Source: Salegentibacter salegens (GTDB lineage Bacteria > Bacteroidota > Bacteroidia > Flavobacteriales > Flavobacteriaceae). From it: 64,000 bases of DNA. A program made the translations under genes and the position numbers. Under the pieces are notes generated by a model. That model saw only the letters and a program-made list of their open reading frames with translations. It had not been told where the DNA came from and searched no databases. The stretch is taken from the NCBI RefSeq assembly GCF_900142975.1, contig NZ_LT670848.1:1116001-1180000 (forward strand). Reading direction: 5' to 3'. Positions 34,602 through 42,362 of this stretch are shown here, one piece after another (within the stretch, counting starts at the first letter, position 1; every line of letters begins with the position of its first letter).

Positions 34602-35336
34602 ATGAAAAAACTAATCTTAATTTTAGCAGTATTATTTATTGCGTCAACACCAGTTCAGGCGCAATGGTGGGGCAGTAACGAAACCGTGAAAGGGAATGGC
34701 AAAATGACTTCAGAAAAAAGGAATACCGGCGATTACGACGAAATTTCCCTGGTAGGTTCTATGGATGTGGAACTGGTTTCGGGCATCGAGGGAAAGTTAA
34801 CCGTAGAGGCTGAAAGTAACCTCCAGGAATATATTACTACTGAAGTAAGCGGTGGTACTTTAAAAATTTCAGTAGAAAAAGGTTATAATTTAAGACCTTC
34901 CAGAAATAAAGGCATAAAAGTAACGGTGCCTTTTAAAGATTTAGATGCGGTTGAAGTAACCGGCTCTGGCGATCTTTGGAATTCTTCTACCATTAATGCG
35001 AGAAACTTCAGCACTAAGCTTACCGGCTCTGGTGATATTAAATTAGACCTGGAAGTTGAAAATCTGGAAGGTGCAGTAACTGGCTCGGGAGATATTCAGT
35101 TAACGGGAAAAGCCCGGAATTTTGATTGTAAAGTAACCGGCTCGGGAGATTTTAAAGCTTTTAATCTAAGAGCAGAGAATGTTGAAGCAACCGTAATGGG
35201 ATCTGGAGATATTCAAATTTCAGCAAATAAAAAATTGAAGGCTAAAGTAATGGGCTCAGGAGATATAAAATATAAAGGAAACCCCGAAACTCAGGATTTT
35301 AAAACCTCGGGATCAGGTTCAATTTCCTCCAATTAA
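34602..35336 (+). CDS. GIN-domain (DUF2807) secreted protein with GSGD repeats
   Basis: A cleavable signal (ILAVLFIASTPVQA, cut before QWW) is followed by a GIN domain: RNTGDYDEISLVGSMDVELVSGIEGKLTVEAESNL. From about residue 125 the motif GSGD occurs six times, 19-25 residues apart (TGSGDLW, TGSGDIKL, TGSGDIQL, TGSGDFKA, MGSGDIQI, MGSGDIKY), and a final GSGS. Each marks one turn of a beta-solenoid. It follows the DYG-repeat protein by 24 bases and closes the sigma operon. No Cys or enzyme motif is present. It may bind a surface or glycan; this is inference. Confidence 0.87.
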   Translation: MKKLILILAVLFIASTPVQAQWWGSNETVKGNGKMTSEKRNTGDYDEISLVGSMDVELVSGIEGKLTVEAESNLQEYITTEVSGGTLKISVEKGYNLRPSRNKGIKVTVPFKDLDAVEVTGSGDLWNSSTINARNFSTKLTGSGDIKLDLEVENLEGAVTGSGDIQLTGKARNFDCKVTGSGDFKAFNLRAENVEATVMGSGDIQISANKKLKAKVMGSGDIKYKGNPETQDFKTSGSGSISSN

Positions 35337-35380
35337 TAGAGAAAGCTCACAATAATAAAAATGGAGAGGAAAAATTGAAA

Positions 35381-35510
35381 AACGGTTTGAAAAGTTTCTT
35401 AAAAGCGTCATCCTGAATTAATTTCAGGATCTAGATTGTAATAATTTAGAATCTGAAACAAATGTTAGTATTTGGGACAAATTGACAATGAGAAGCCTTT
35501 TCAAACTGTT
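35381..35510. terminator. Inverted-repeat terminator enclosing repeat copy C
   Basis: Arms AACGGTTTGAAAAG (35381-35394) and CTTTTCAAACTGTT (35497-35510) pair with one mismatch, and T- or A-runs flank both ends. The right arm overlaps the stop and last codons of the convergent MFS gene (35501). Confidence 0.7.
35406..35490 (+). repeat. Cloverleaf intergenic repeat, copy C (degenerate 3' half)
   Basis: Hairpin 1 is intact (ATCCTGAA/TTCAGGAT, near 35409-35430) and the copy starts CGTCATCCTGAATTAATT. The 3' half (TTAGAATCTGAAACAAATG...ATTGACAATG) keeps the ATCTGAAACAA beginning but has lost the hairpin 3 pairing. Confidence 0.7.
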
Positions 35511-36823
35511 CTTTTTATGGGAACCCGCAACAGTAAGATTACCCCGGCAATAAAAAATATCACTAAAAATAAGATTGAATTTCTAACGCTTCCGGTAATT
35601 TGAGCCACAATTCCATACAGAAACATTCCTATTACAATTCCTATTTTTTCGGCTACATCATAAAAACTGAAATAACTCGCGGTATCAATAGCATTTTCAG
35701 GAAGCATTTTAGAATAAGTAGATCGGGAAAGAGACTGAATGCCGCCCATTACCAAACCTACCGAAGCAGCTGCCACATAAAACTGTTGGGGACTCACTAT
35801 AAAAAAGGCATACCCACAAATGGCTATCCAAATTAAGTTTATGAAAATAAGGATTTTAATATTTCCGAATTTTAGCGCCAGTCTGGAAGTTAAGGTTGCA
35901 CCAACTACAGCAACTAATTGAATTAATAAGATACTAATAATTAATCCTGTTGTTGCGTCCTGTTCTCCCCATTCAAGTTCCTCTATTCCAAAGTATGTTG
36001 CTACAAGCATAATAGTTTGTACCGCCATACTATAAACAAAAAATGCAGCTAAATATCGCTTTAATTGAATATTGTGTTTCAGGGTGATCCAAATTCCTCG
36101 AAGTTCTCTAAAGCCGTTAAACAGCACATTTTTAGTAAAAGCGGCTTTTTTATTTCCTTTTGGTAAATAGATATAGGTATATTGACTAAAACCAATCCAC
36201 CAAACTCCGGTTAAAACAAAAGACAAACGTGTTGGTAAAGCTTCACTTTCAAAACCAAAAGTTTCATAATTAAGAATCATAAGGAGACAAATAACCAGTA
36301 GAATCACACTTCCAATGTACCCCAGGGAAAAACCTTTTGCGCTAACTTTATCCTGCTGATTGGGAAAAGCGATATCTGGCAAATAGGAATTATAAAAAAC
36401 CAAACTCGCCCAAAAACCTATAAGTGCCAGAAAATAACACAAGAGCCCAAGCCATAGGTGCTCCAAACTAAACCAAAAAAGCCCTATACAGGAAAGCGCA
36501 CCTAAATAGCAGAAAAACTTTAAAAAACTCTTCTTATTTCCTACATAATCGGCAATTCCCGATAAAAAGGGGCTCAGAATAGAAACTACCAGAAATGCTG
36601 CTGCAGTTACATAACTTATTAAAGAGTCGTTATTAAAACTTATTCCGAAGAAATCTACTGTATCGTTTAGGATGGTACCGTCTTCATCTTTTACAATAGT
36701 AAGTGCACCATAGAAAATAGGAAAAATAGCAGAAGAAATTACAAGACTGTAAACCGAGTTCGCCCAGTCATAAAAAGCCCAGGCATGTAATAATTTTTTA
36801 TGCCCCCTGGGAAGTTTATTCAT
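35501..36823 (-). CDS. MFS transporter, UMF1 type
   Basis: The protein (440 residues) has about twelve membrane segments, and the N-terminus HKKLLHAWAFYDWANSVYSLVI is characteristic of the UMF1/vacuole effluxer (Atg22-like) branch of the major facilitator superfamily. Further hallmarks are FLSGIADYVGNKKSFLKFF and GGIQSLSRSTYSKMLP. The transported substrate is unknown; amino acids are exported by yeast Atg22. It lies in the inner membrane. It is probably monocistronic: the terminator at 36859 separates it from the M48 gene upstream, and repeat copy C closes it downstream. Stop and last codons form part of the terminator arm. Confidence 0.92.
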   Translation of the reverse strand: MNKLPRGHKKLLHAWAFYDWANSVYSLVISSAIFPIFYGALTIVKDEDGTILNDTVDFFGISFNNDSLISYVTAAAFLVVSILSPFLSGIADYVGNKKSFLKFFCYLGALSCIGLFWFSLEHLWLGLLCYFLALIGFWASLVFYNSYLPDIAFPNQQDKVSAKGFSLGYIGSVILLVICLLMILNYETFGFESEALPTRLSFVLTGVWWIGFSQYTYIYLPKGNKKAAFTKNVLFNGFRELRGIWITLKHNIQLKRYLAAFFVYSMAVQTIMLVATYFGIEELEWGEQDATTGLIISILLIQLVAVVGATLTSRLALKFGNIKILIFINLIWIAICGYAFFIVSPQQFYVAAASVGLVMGGIQSLSRSTYSKMLPENAIDTASYFSFYDVAEKIGIVIGMFLYGIVAQITGSVRNSILFLVIFFIAGVILLLRVPIKRTV

Positions 36824-36858
36824 TTACAACAACTATTTTTTAAGAAGCCCTAAAATAG

Positions 36859-36886
36859 AAAAAGCTGCCTTAAAAGACAGCTTTTT
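36859..36886 (-). terminator. Terminator of the M48 peptidase gene
   Basis: AAAAAGCTG and CAGCTTTTT (36859-36867, 36878-36886) pair perfectly and give a T-run on the minus strand, 22 bases past the M48 stop. It has the same AAGCTG core as the terminators at 29590 and 58532. Confidence 0.78.
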
Positions 36887-36908
36887 AATATAAATTATAT
36901 GTTATATA

Positions 36909-37730
36909 CTATTGAAAACTTGTTACACCGTATTTCTTAGCTTCGGCTTCGGCTTCAGGCGCCCATTTTTGCAGGTTATTAATCCTGGTCTCGTTAGCGG
37001 GGTGAGTACTTAAAAACTCCGGTGGAGACTGGCCATCACTTTGTGCAGCCATTCTTCTCCATAAATCGGCCGCTTCGTAGGGATCGTAACCGGCTATCGC
37101 CATTAAGGTCAACCCAATTCTATCGGCCTCGGTCTCGTGGCTACGGCTAAAAGGTAACATTACTCCCAATTGCGTTCCCAATCCATAGGCTTGTGCAAAA
37201 ATTTGTTGAGTTTCCTGGCTTCTTCCACTTACGGCTACAGAACCGGCAACGGCACCAAGTTGTTGTAATTGTGCGGCACTCATTCTTTGTGCACCGTGAT
37301 CGGCAAGGGCGTGGGCTATCTCGTGGGCCATAACTACGGCTACACCGGTTTCAGTCTCAGCTACCGGTAAAATTCCGGTAAAGAAAACTATTTTTCCGCC
37401 GGGCATTGCAAATGCGTTTACTGCATCGTCTTTTACCAGGTTATATTCCCATTTAAAATCTTCTAAAAAACCTTGATAACCATTGGCATTTAGATATCTT
37501 TCAGCGGCGGTTTCAATTTTATTACCTGTTCGCTTAATCATTTGTGCCTCTGCAGTTCCCGTCACCACTTCATTTTCAGACAAAAATTGATCGTATTGCT
37601 GAAAAGAAGCAGGAAACAACTGATCGTTAGAGACAAAATTTAAATTCTTTTCTCCGGTAAAGGGATTGGTTTTACATGCTACCACGAGCAGTAAAACAGC
37701 AATCACACTAATTGTCTTTTTAAGTTTCAT
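36909..37730 (-). CDS. M48 family metallopeptidase lipoprotein
   Basis: The signal ends LLLVVAC (Cys19), so this zinc peptidase is lipidated. HEIAH (residues 136-140) is the metal and catalytic motif, and Glu199 in HETEAD is the third zinc ligand. FAMPGGKIVFFTGIL and FSRSHETEADRIGLTLMAIAGYDP are typical of the LoiP/YcaL/BepA-like periplasmic M48C group. Such peptidases degrade misassembled outer-membrane proteins. The C-terminus has FLSTHPANETRINNL, the second signature of this group. Length (273) is normal. It is preceded by a 189-base gap and followed by a terminator, so it is probably expressed alone. Confidence 0.94.
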   Translation of the reverse strand: MKLKKTISVIAVLLLVVACKTNPFTGEKNLNFVSNDQLFPASFQQYDQFLSENEVVTGTAEAQMIKRTGNKIETAAERYLNANGYQGFLEDFKWEYNLVKDDAVNAFAMPGGKIVFFTGILPVAETETGVAVVMAHEIAHALADHGAQRMSAAQLQQLGAVAGSVAVSGRSQETQQIFAQAYGLGTQLGVMLPFSRSHETEADRIGLTLMAIAGYDPYEAADLWRRMAAQSDGQSPPEFLSTHPANETRINNLQKWAPEAEAEAKKYGVTSFQ

Positions 37731-37919
37731 ATGTTTTGGTTTAGTTTTGTTAAAATTACAAAAGCCTTTAATGCTTATTTATCGCTTTAAGCATCATTTA
37801 ACAGTTTACAGATTCCAAAAATGATACCACAAAAAGAATTGGCCCAGAGATAGCCATTTCTTCTATGGTTTGGCATTTAGGAAATATGTAAATTGCGGCT
37901 TAATTACCCAAAATTAAAG

Positions 37920-38789
37920 ATGAATAAACAACAAAAAGATCAAATCCCGGTACAAAGATTACTTGTACCAAATTATATTAGATATACAGGTAACATACTT
38001 TCTAAACTTTCTCCATTTGTGGCCAGTAGGTTTGCTGGGCAACTTTTCTTAACACCCTTTAAGTATAAATTGCCCGAAAGAGAAAAAAATATGGATGAAC
38101 ATTCTAAACAATATCGGGCCAAAATTCTGAAAACAGGCCGTGAGATTGTGGTATATGAATTTGGTAAAAGCAAAAAGAAAATTTTATTGGTTCACGGCTG
38201 GAGCGGTCGCGGAACACAATTAGCCAAAATAGCTGAAGCTTTAAAGGCTCAAGGTTATAGTACCATTAGTTTTGATGCTCCCGCCCACGGTAAAGCTCCC
38301 GGTAAAAAAAGTATGATGCTGGATTTTATAGATTCTGTTCAGTTTTTAGACGAAAAATATGGTCCATTTGAGGCTATTATTGGTCATTCCCTTGGTGGAA
38401 TGACCACTCTAAGAGCTGTAAAAGAAGGTTTGAATACCAAAAAACTGGTAATTATAGGGACAGCCAACAGTATTACCCATATAACCCGTGAATTTGCGCG
38501 AAACCTTAAAATGAACCGCAAGGTAGCTGATAAGATGAAAGCCCACTTCGATAAAAAATTTGATATTGATATGGATAGCTATTCCGGGGCGGTCTCAGCT
38601 AAAGAAGTAAAAACACCTACCCTGGTAATTCACGATGAAAATGATGTAGATGTGGAAATCTCTTCAGCCTACGATATTCACGAAGCATTAGAAAATAGCG
38701 AACTTTATATTACAAAAGGATTGGGACACCGCCGCATATTAGGCGATTCTAAGGTAATTAACAAAATCACAACGTTCATCGCGGTATAA
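37920..38789 (+). CDS. Alpha/beta hydrolase
   Basis: I chose the ATG at 37920 (MNKQQKDQIPVQRLL) over a TTG at 37893. The product (289 residues) has ILLVHGWSGRGTQL near 88-101 (oxyanion hole), nucleophile Ser157 in GHSLGG, an Asp in IHDENDVDV and a His in KGLGHRRIL near the end. It resembles serine esterases and lysophospholipases of the alpha/beta fold, but the substrate is unknown. There is no signal, although residues 17-48 are moderately hydrophobic. It stands alone between two lipoprotein genes; a weak hairpin at 38806-38828 may end its transcript. Confidence 0.87.
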   Translation: MNKQQKDQIPVQRLLVPNYIRYTGNILSKLSPFVASRFAGQLFLTPFKYKLPEREKNMDEHSKQYRAKILKTGREIVVYEFGKSKKKILLVHGWSGRGTQLAKIAEALKAQGYSTISFDAPAHGKAPGKKSMMLDFIDSVQFLDEKYGPFEAIIGHSLGGMTTLRAVKEGLNTKKLVIIGTANSITHITREFARNLKMNRKVADKMKAHFDKKFDIDMDSYSGAVSAKEVKTPTLVIHDENDVDVEISSAYDIHEALENSELYITKGLGHRRILGDSKVINKITTFIAV

Positions 38790-38878
38790 TCTTTGTACTT
38801 TTAAAATAAAAAACCCATCCGGGTATTTAAATGGCTGATTTTTCTCGCAAAAAGAGGCCGGTAAAATTTTGAAAAGCA

Positions 38879-39373
38879 ATGAAAAAGATAATACCAATTT
38901 TGCTCGCAGTTTTTATGATGAGCTGCCAGGGCAATGCACAAAAAGACCAGGAAAAAGACCAGCAAAAACAAGAGGAATTTGAAGTTTCCAAGACCGACAA
39001 AGAATGGAAAGCAGAATTAACCGATGCTGAATATAGGGTTTTGCGAAAAGCCGCTACCGAACCTTCTTTTTCGAGTCCGTTAAACGACATCAAAGAACCT
39101 GGAACCTTTGTTTGCGCTGCCTGCGGAAATGAACTTTATAAAACCGAACATAAATTTATGAGCGGTACAGGTTGGCCAAGTTTTGATCGCCCTATTAAAG
39201 ATGGAGTTGCTTATGGCACCGACTCTAAAATAGGCTACCAAAGAAATGAAGTACACTGTGCCCGTTGCGGTGGGCATTTAGGCCACGTTTTTGAAGACGG
39301 TCCTAAAGAAACTACCGGCAAAAGACATTGTATTAATGGGATTGCGATGAATTTTAAAGCAGATGAAAAATAG
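38879..39373 (+). CDS. msrB: Peptide-methionine (R)-S-oxide reductase MsrB, lipoprotein form
   Basis: MsrB reduces methionine-R-sulfoxide in proteins. A lipoprotein signal (VFMMSC, Cys16) places this one in the envelope. Zinc-site Cys79, Cys82, Cys127 and Cys130 (CAACG, CARCG) and catalytic Cys151 in KRHCINGIAMNF are all present. The usual second cysteine of SGCGWPSF is Thr97 here (SGTGWPSF), so recycling must use another partner. A 30-residue Gln/Lys/Glu-rich linker joins signal and domain. The next gene, 69 bases on, is a cytoplasmic MsrB that keeps this Cys. Probably made for oxidative damage repair outside the cytoplasm. Confidence 0.95.
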   Translation: MKKIIPILLAVFMMSCQGNAQKDQEKDQQKQEEFEVSKTDKEWKAELTDAEYRVLRKAATEPSFSSPLNDIKEPGTFVCAACGNELYKTEHKFMSGTGWPSFDRPIKDGVAYGTDSKIGYQRNEVHCARCGGHLGHVFEDGPKETTGKRHCINGIAMNFKADEK

Positions 39374-39442
39374 ATTTTAGCAGTATCAGAAAGAGAACGT
39401 TGAAGAGATTTCCGTCTACACGGAAATGACAAAAGAATAAAT

Positions 39443-39835
39443 ATGAAAAAATACAGTATAGAAAAGCCTGAAACCAAATGGAAAGAACAGCTTTCTGAAG
39501 AACAATTTCGGGTATTGAGAGAGAAAGGAACTGAAGCGCCACACACAGGAAAATACAATGTGCATTTTGAAGATGGTGAGTATTTTTGCGCCGGTTGTGG
39601 CGAAAAACTTTTTGACAGCGAAGCCAAGTTTGAAAGCGGCTGCGGTTGGCCTAGTTTTGATAAAGCCATAGAAGGAAAAGTAGAATATATACAGGATAAA
39701 ACCTTTGGTATGATAAGGACTGAAATTCTATGTGCTAACTGCGGTGGCCATCTTGGCCACGTTTTTGATGATGGACCTACAGATACCGGCCAACGCTATT
39801 GCGTAAACTCGGCCAGTATTAATTTTAATAAATAA
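39443..39835 (+). CDS. msrB: Peptide-methionine (R)-S-oxide reductase MsrB
   Basis: This 130-residue, signal-free MsrB is the cytoplasmic counterpart of the lipoprotein MsrB just upstream. Zinc ligands are Cys49, Cys52, Cys97 and Cys100, catalytic Cys120 lies in QRYCVNSASINF, and Cys67 in SGCGWPSF can be the resolving cysteine. Both copies share KWKxxLxxxxxRVLR and GGHLGHVF, so they arose from a common ancestor, probably by an old duplication given their divergence. Tandem arrangement and spacing (69 bases) suggest co-expression. Thioredoxin-dependent recycling is the family norm. Confidence 0.96.
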   Translation: MKKYSIEKPETKWKEQLSEEQFRVLREKGTEAPHTGKYNVHFEDGEYFCAGCGEKLFDSEAKFESGCGWPSFDKAIEGKVEYIQDKTFGMIRTEILCANCGGHLGHVFDDGPTDTGQRYCVNSASINFNK

Positions 39836-39848
39836 CAAACTAACACCT

Positions 39849-40421
39849 ATGATTATGAAAAAACTATTTTCAATTTTATTTATGACCGCTTTTTTATTTA
39901 CATCCTGTTCAGATGATGGCGAACGCGGTCCGCAAGGTCCTCCAGGCGAAGACGGTCTGGATGCTGCATCTGCAACGATATTTGAAATTAATTCAAACTT
40001 TTTCTATGACGAGGAAGCTAATTTATGGACTACTGATCTTTTAGCCTTTAGCGACTTTACTGATGTTAAAGTTCTTGAAACAGACGTAGTTTTAATTTAC
40101 CGCCTGGATGCTATAGGACAATTAGATGACGGTAGCGATGTAGATGAATGGAGCATGTTACCGCAGAATTTCTTCACTGAAGAGGGAACCATACAATATG
40201 TTTTTAACCATACTTTTGTAGATACTGAAATTTTTATTGATGGAAATTATGATATAGGCGGACTAAGTGACGATTTCACTACAGATCAAATATTTAGAAT
40301 AGCAATTATTCCTGCTAATTTTTATGAAAGTGCGAATTTTGATAGTTCAAGCATTCATTCTGTAATGAATGCACTTGATTTAAAAGAAAGTGATGTAAAA
40401 AAAGTGGAAGCGAATAAATAA
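39849..40421 (+). CDS. Lipoprotein with a collagen-like segment
   Basis: The first ATG is at 39849 with a second in-frame Met at 39855; both keep the signal. It ends FLFTSC (Cys20 from the first Met). After the lipidated Cys come GERGPQGPPGEDGLDA, four Gly-X-Y collagen-like triplets (residues about 24-38), then a globular acidic domain with FEINSNFFYDEEANLW, MLPQNFFTEEGTIQYVFNHTF and IFRIAIIP. I recall similar short collagen-like lipoproteins in many Flavobacteriia; their function is not known. It follows msrB by 13 bases and is likely in its transcript, which ends at the palindromic terminator. Confidence 0.82.
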   Translation: MIMKKLFSILFMTAFLFTSCSDDGERGPQGPPGEDGLDAASATIFEINSNFFYDEEANLWTTDLLAFSDFTDVKVLETDVVLIYRLDAIGQLDDGSDVDEWSMLPQNFFTEEGTIQYVFNHTFVDTEIFIDGNYDIGGLSDDFTTDQIFRIAIIPANFYESANFDSSSIHSVMNALDLKESDVKKVEANK

Positions 40422-40447
40422 TCCTTCATTTATATTATGTTTTTATT

Positions 40448-40487
40448 AGACCTCACAGGTTTTAAAACCTGTGAGGTCTTTTTTTTC
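40448..40487 (+). terminator. Terminator made of a 32-base perfect palindrome
   Basis: The arms, starting AGACCTCACAGG and ending CCTGTGAGGTCT (40448-40479), pair with no interruption, and eight T follow. It ends the msrB-lipoprotein unit. A T-run is lacking on the other strand, so it acts on plus-strand transcripts. Confidence 0.88.
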
Positions 40488-40653
40488 ATTCATAAAAAAC
40501 AGCACAATGTAAATTGATTTCAAAATCTTTACCTTTAATATAGCTGTTATACTCCTTACGAAAACTTTTCAGTTTAAGCGATTATTCCTTAAATTCGCAA
40601 CTTCACTCGCTAAGCGAGATTTGATTTATTAAGCCTAATAAAAATTTCCGAAT

Positions 40654-42045
40654 ATGAGTAAATACGATATCATTGTTTTAGGTAGTGGCCCAGGAGGTTA
40701 CGTAACCGCAATTAGAGCTTCACAGTTAGGATTCAAAACCGCTATTGTGGAAAAAGAAAGCCTTGGGGGTGTTTGTTTAAACTGGGGGTGTATCCCAACC
40801 AAAGCACTTTTAAAGAGTGCAGAGGTTTTTGATTACCTGAAACACGCCGAAGATTACGGATTAAGCCTGGAAAAAGCCGATAAAGATTTTTCAAAAGTGA
40901 TTAAACGTAGCCGCGATGTAGCGGGTGGAATGAGCAAAGGTGTTCAGTTCTTAATGAAAAAGAACAAAATTGACGTAATTGAAGGCTTCGGAAAACTAAA
41001 GTCTGGTAAAAAAATTGTTGTTACCGATAAGGATGACAAAACAAAAGAATACCAGGCCGATAATATTATCATTGCAACAGGCGCTCGTTCTCGGGAATTG
41101 CCAAACCTTAAACAGGATGGTAAAAAAGTAATTGGTTATCGAGAAGCAATGACTTTAGAAAAACAACCGAAATCTATGATTGTGGTTGGATCTGGCGCCA
41201 TTGGCGTTGAGTTTGCTCATTTTTACAATGCTATGGGAACCGATGTTACTGTAGTAGAATTTTTACCGAATGTTGTGCCTTTGGAAGATGAAGAAATTTC
41301 CAAGCAATTTGAGCGTAGCATTAAAAAAGCCGGAATTAAGGTAATGACCAATGCTTCAGTAGAAAGTGTAGATACTTCAGGTAAAACTGTAAAAGCTAAG
41401 GTGAAGACCAAAAAAGGCGAAGAAACTCTGGAGGCCGATATTGTACTTTCAGCCGTTGGTATCAAAACCAATATTGAAAATATAGGTCTTGAAGATCTAA
41501 AGATCAAGACCGATAAAGATAAAATTGTTGTAGACGATTTCTATAAAACCAATGTTGACGGAATTTATGCCATTGGAGATGTTGTACACGGTCCGGCGCT
41601 GGCACACGTTGCTTCTGCAGAAGGAATACTTTGTGTAGAAAAAATTAAAGGAATGGATGTAGAACCATTAGATTACGGAAACATCCCCGGTTGTACTTAT
41701 GCCACTCCTGAAATTGCATCGGTAGGAATGACTGAAAAGCAAGCCAAAGAAGCAGGATATGAACTTAAAGTTGGGAAATTCCCATTCTCTGCTTCAGGGA
41801 AAGCAAAAGCTGCAGGAAAGTCTGAAGGATTTGTAAAAGTGATCTTTGATGCAAAATACGGCGAATGGTTAGGTTGCCATATGATTGGCGCCGGCGTTAC
41901 CGATATGATCGCTGAAGCGGTTCTTGGACGTAAACTGGAAACTACAGGCCACGAAGTACTAAAAACAGTACACCCTCACCCAACAATGAGTGAGGCTGTG
42001 ATGGAAGCCGTTGCTGCTGCTTATGATGAAGTAATTCATATTTAA
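40654..42045 (+). CDS. lpdA: Dihydrolipoyl dehydrogenase (E3)
   Basis: This FAD- and NAD-dependent enzyme reoxidises dihydrolipoamide in the pyruvate, 2-oxoglutarate and branched-chain dehydrogenase complexes and in the glycine cleavage system. The FAD motif VLGSGPGGYVTAIRAS is at about 8-23. The redox disulfide is Cys41/Cys46 in GGVCLNWGCIPTKALL. The NAD motif VVGSGAIGVEFA and the FAD-binding GIYAIGDVVHGPALAH follow. The C-terminal catalytic pair is in HPHPTMSEAV. Length (463) is normal. No other complex subunit gene is nearby. A palindrome, CTCGCTAAGCGAG, at 40605-40617 in its leader region might be an operator. Confidence 0.98.
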   Translation: MSKYDIIVLGSGPGGYVTAIRASQLGFKTAIVEKESLGGVCLNWGCIPTKALLKSAEVFDYLKHAEDYGLSLEKADKDFSKVIKRSRDVAGGMSKGVQFLMKKNKIDVIEGFGKLKSGKKIVVTDKDDKTKEYQADNIIIATGARSRELPNLKQDGKKVIGYREAMTLEKQPKSMIVVGSGAIGVEFAHFYNAMGTDVTVVEFLPNVVPLEDEEISKQFERSIKKAGIKVMTNASVESVDTSGKTVKAKVKTKKGEETLEADIVLSAVGIKTNIENIGLEDLKIKTDKDKIVVDDFYKTNVDGIYAIGDVVHGPALAHVASAEGILCVEKIKGMDVEPLDYGNIPGCTYATPEIASVGMTEKQAKEAGYELKVGKFPFSASGKAKAAGKSEGFVKVIFDAKYGEWLGCHMIGAGVTDMIAEAVLGRKLETTGHEVLKTVHPHPTMSEAVMEAVAAAYDEVIHI

Positions 42046-42066
42046 GAAGCACATAATTTAAAAATC

Positions 42067-42102
42067 AAAATCCCCGAAGCGTTAAGGCTTCGGGGATTTT
42101 TT
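42067..42102 (+). terminator. lpdA terminator
   Basis: A perfect 14-base stem (42067-42080 with 42087-42100) with a six-base loop ends in a T-run, 22 bases after the lpdA stop. Confidence 0.9.
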
Positions 42103-42362
42103 GTTTATAAACGGTCTCTCATTAAAATCATTGTTTCGTCAAGCTGTCCCGACGCTTCGGGATGTTTCAGACTTTATCCCGAATTTTCTACGGGATTCCA
42201 TCATGTTCAAATTTCAACATATTAGATCTCCGAAAAAAATTCGGAGCAAGCTCTGAAATAAATTCAAGATGACGGCACGGCTATAAAGACCTTTCGAGAA
42301 ACAGTAGTTTGATATTGATCTAATCTACATTTTCTTTGTAATCTTTTCCCTGAATAAAAATT
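42103..42362. other. Gene-free stretch with a composite repeat
   Basis: Together with the terminator this 317-base gap holds no open frame of note. Repeat copy D occupies 42135-42275; the rest is AT-rich with a weak 5-base outer pairing (GGTCT 42114-42118 against AGACC 42288-42292). Confidence 0.6.
42135..42275 (-). repeat. Cloverleaf intergenic repeat, copy D (inverted and expanded)
   Basis: Read on the minus strand it starts CGTCATCTTGAA and ends AGCTTGACGAAAC. Extra GC-rich hairpins sit where short loops are found in other copies: TCCCGACGCTTCGGGA (42147-42162), ATCCCG...CGGGAT (42176-42196) and CTCCGAA...TTCGGAG (42228-42246). The middle hairpin is ATGTT/AACAT. Confidence 0.75.

Noticed and set aside
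39235-39669. 144-codon minus-strand frame across both msrB genes
   Set aside because: It overlaps two well-supported genes on the other strand and has Ser/Phe/Leu-rich shadow composition.
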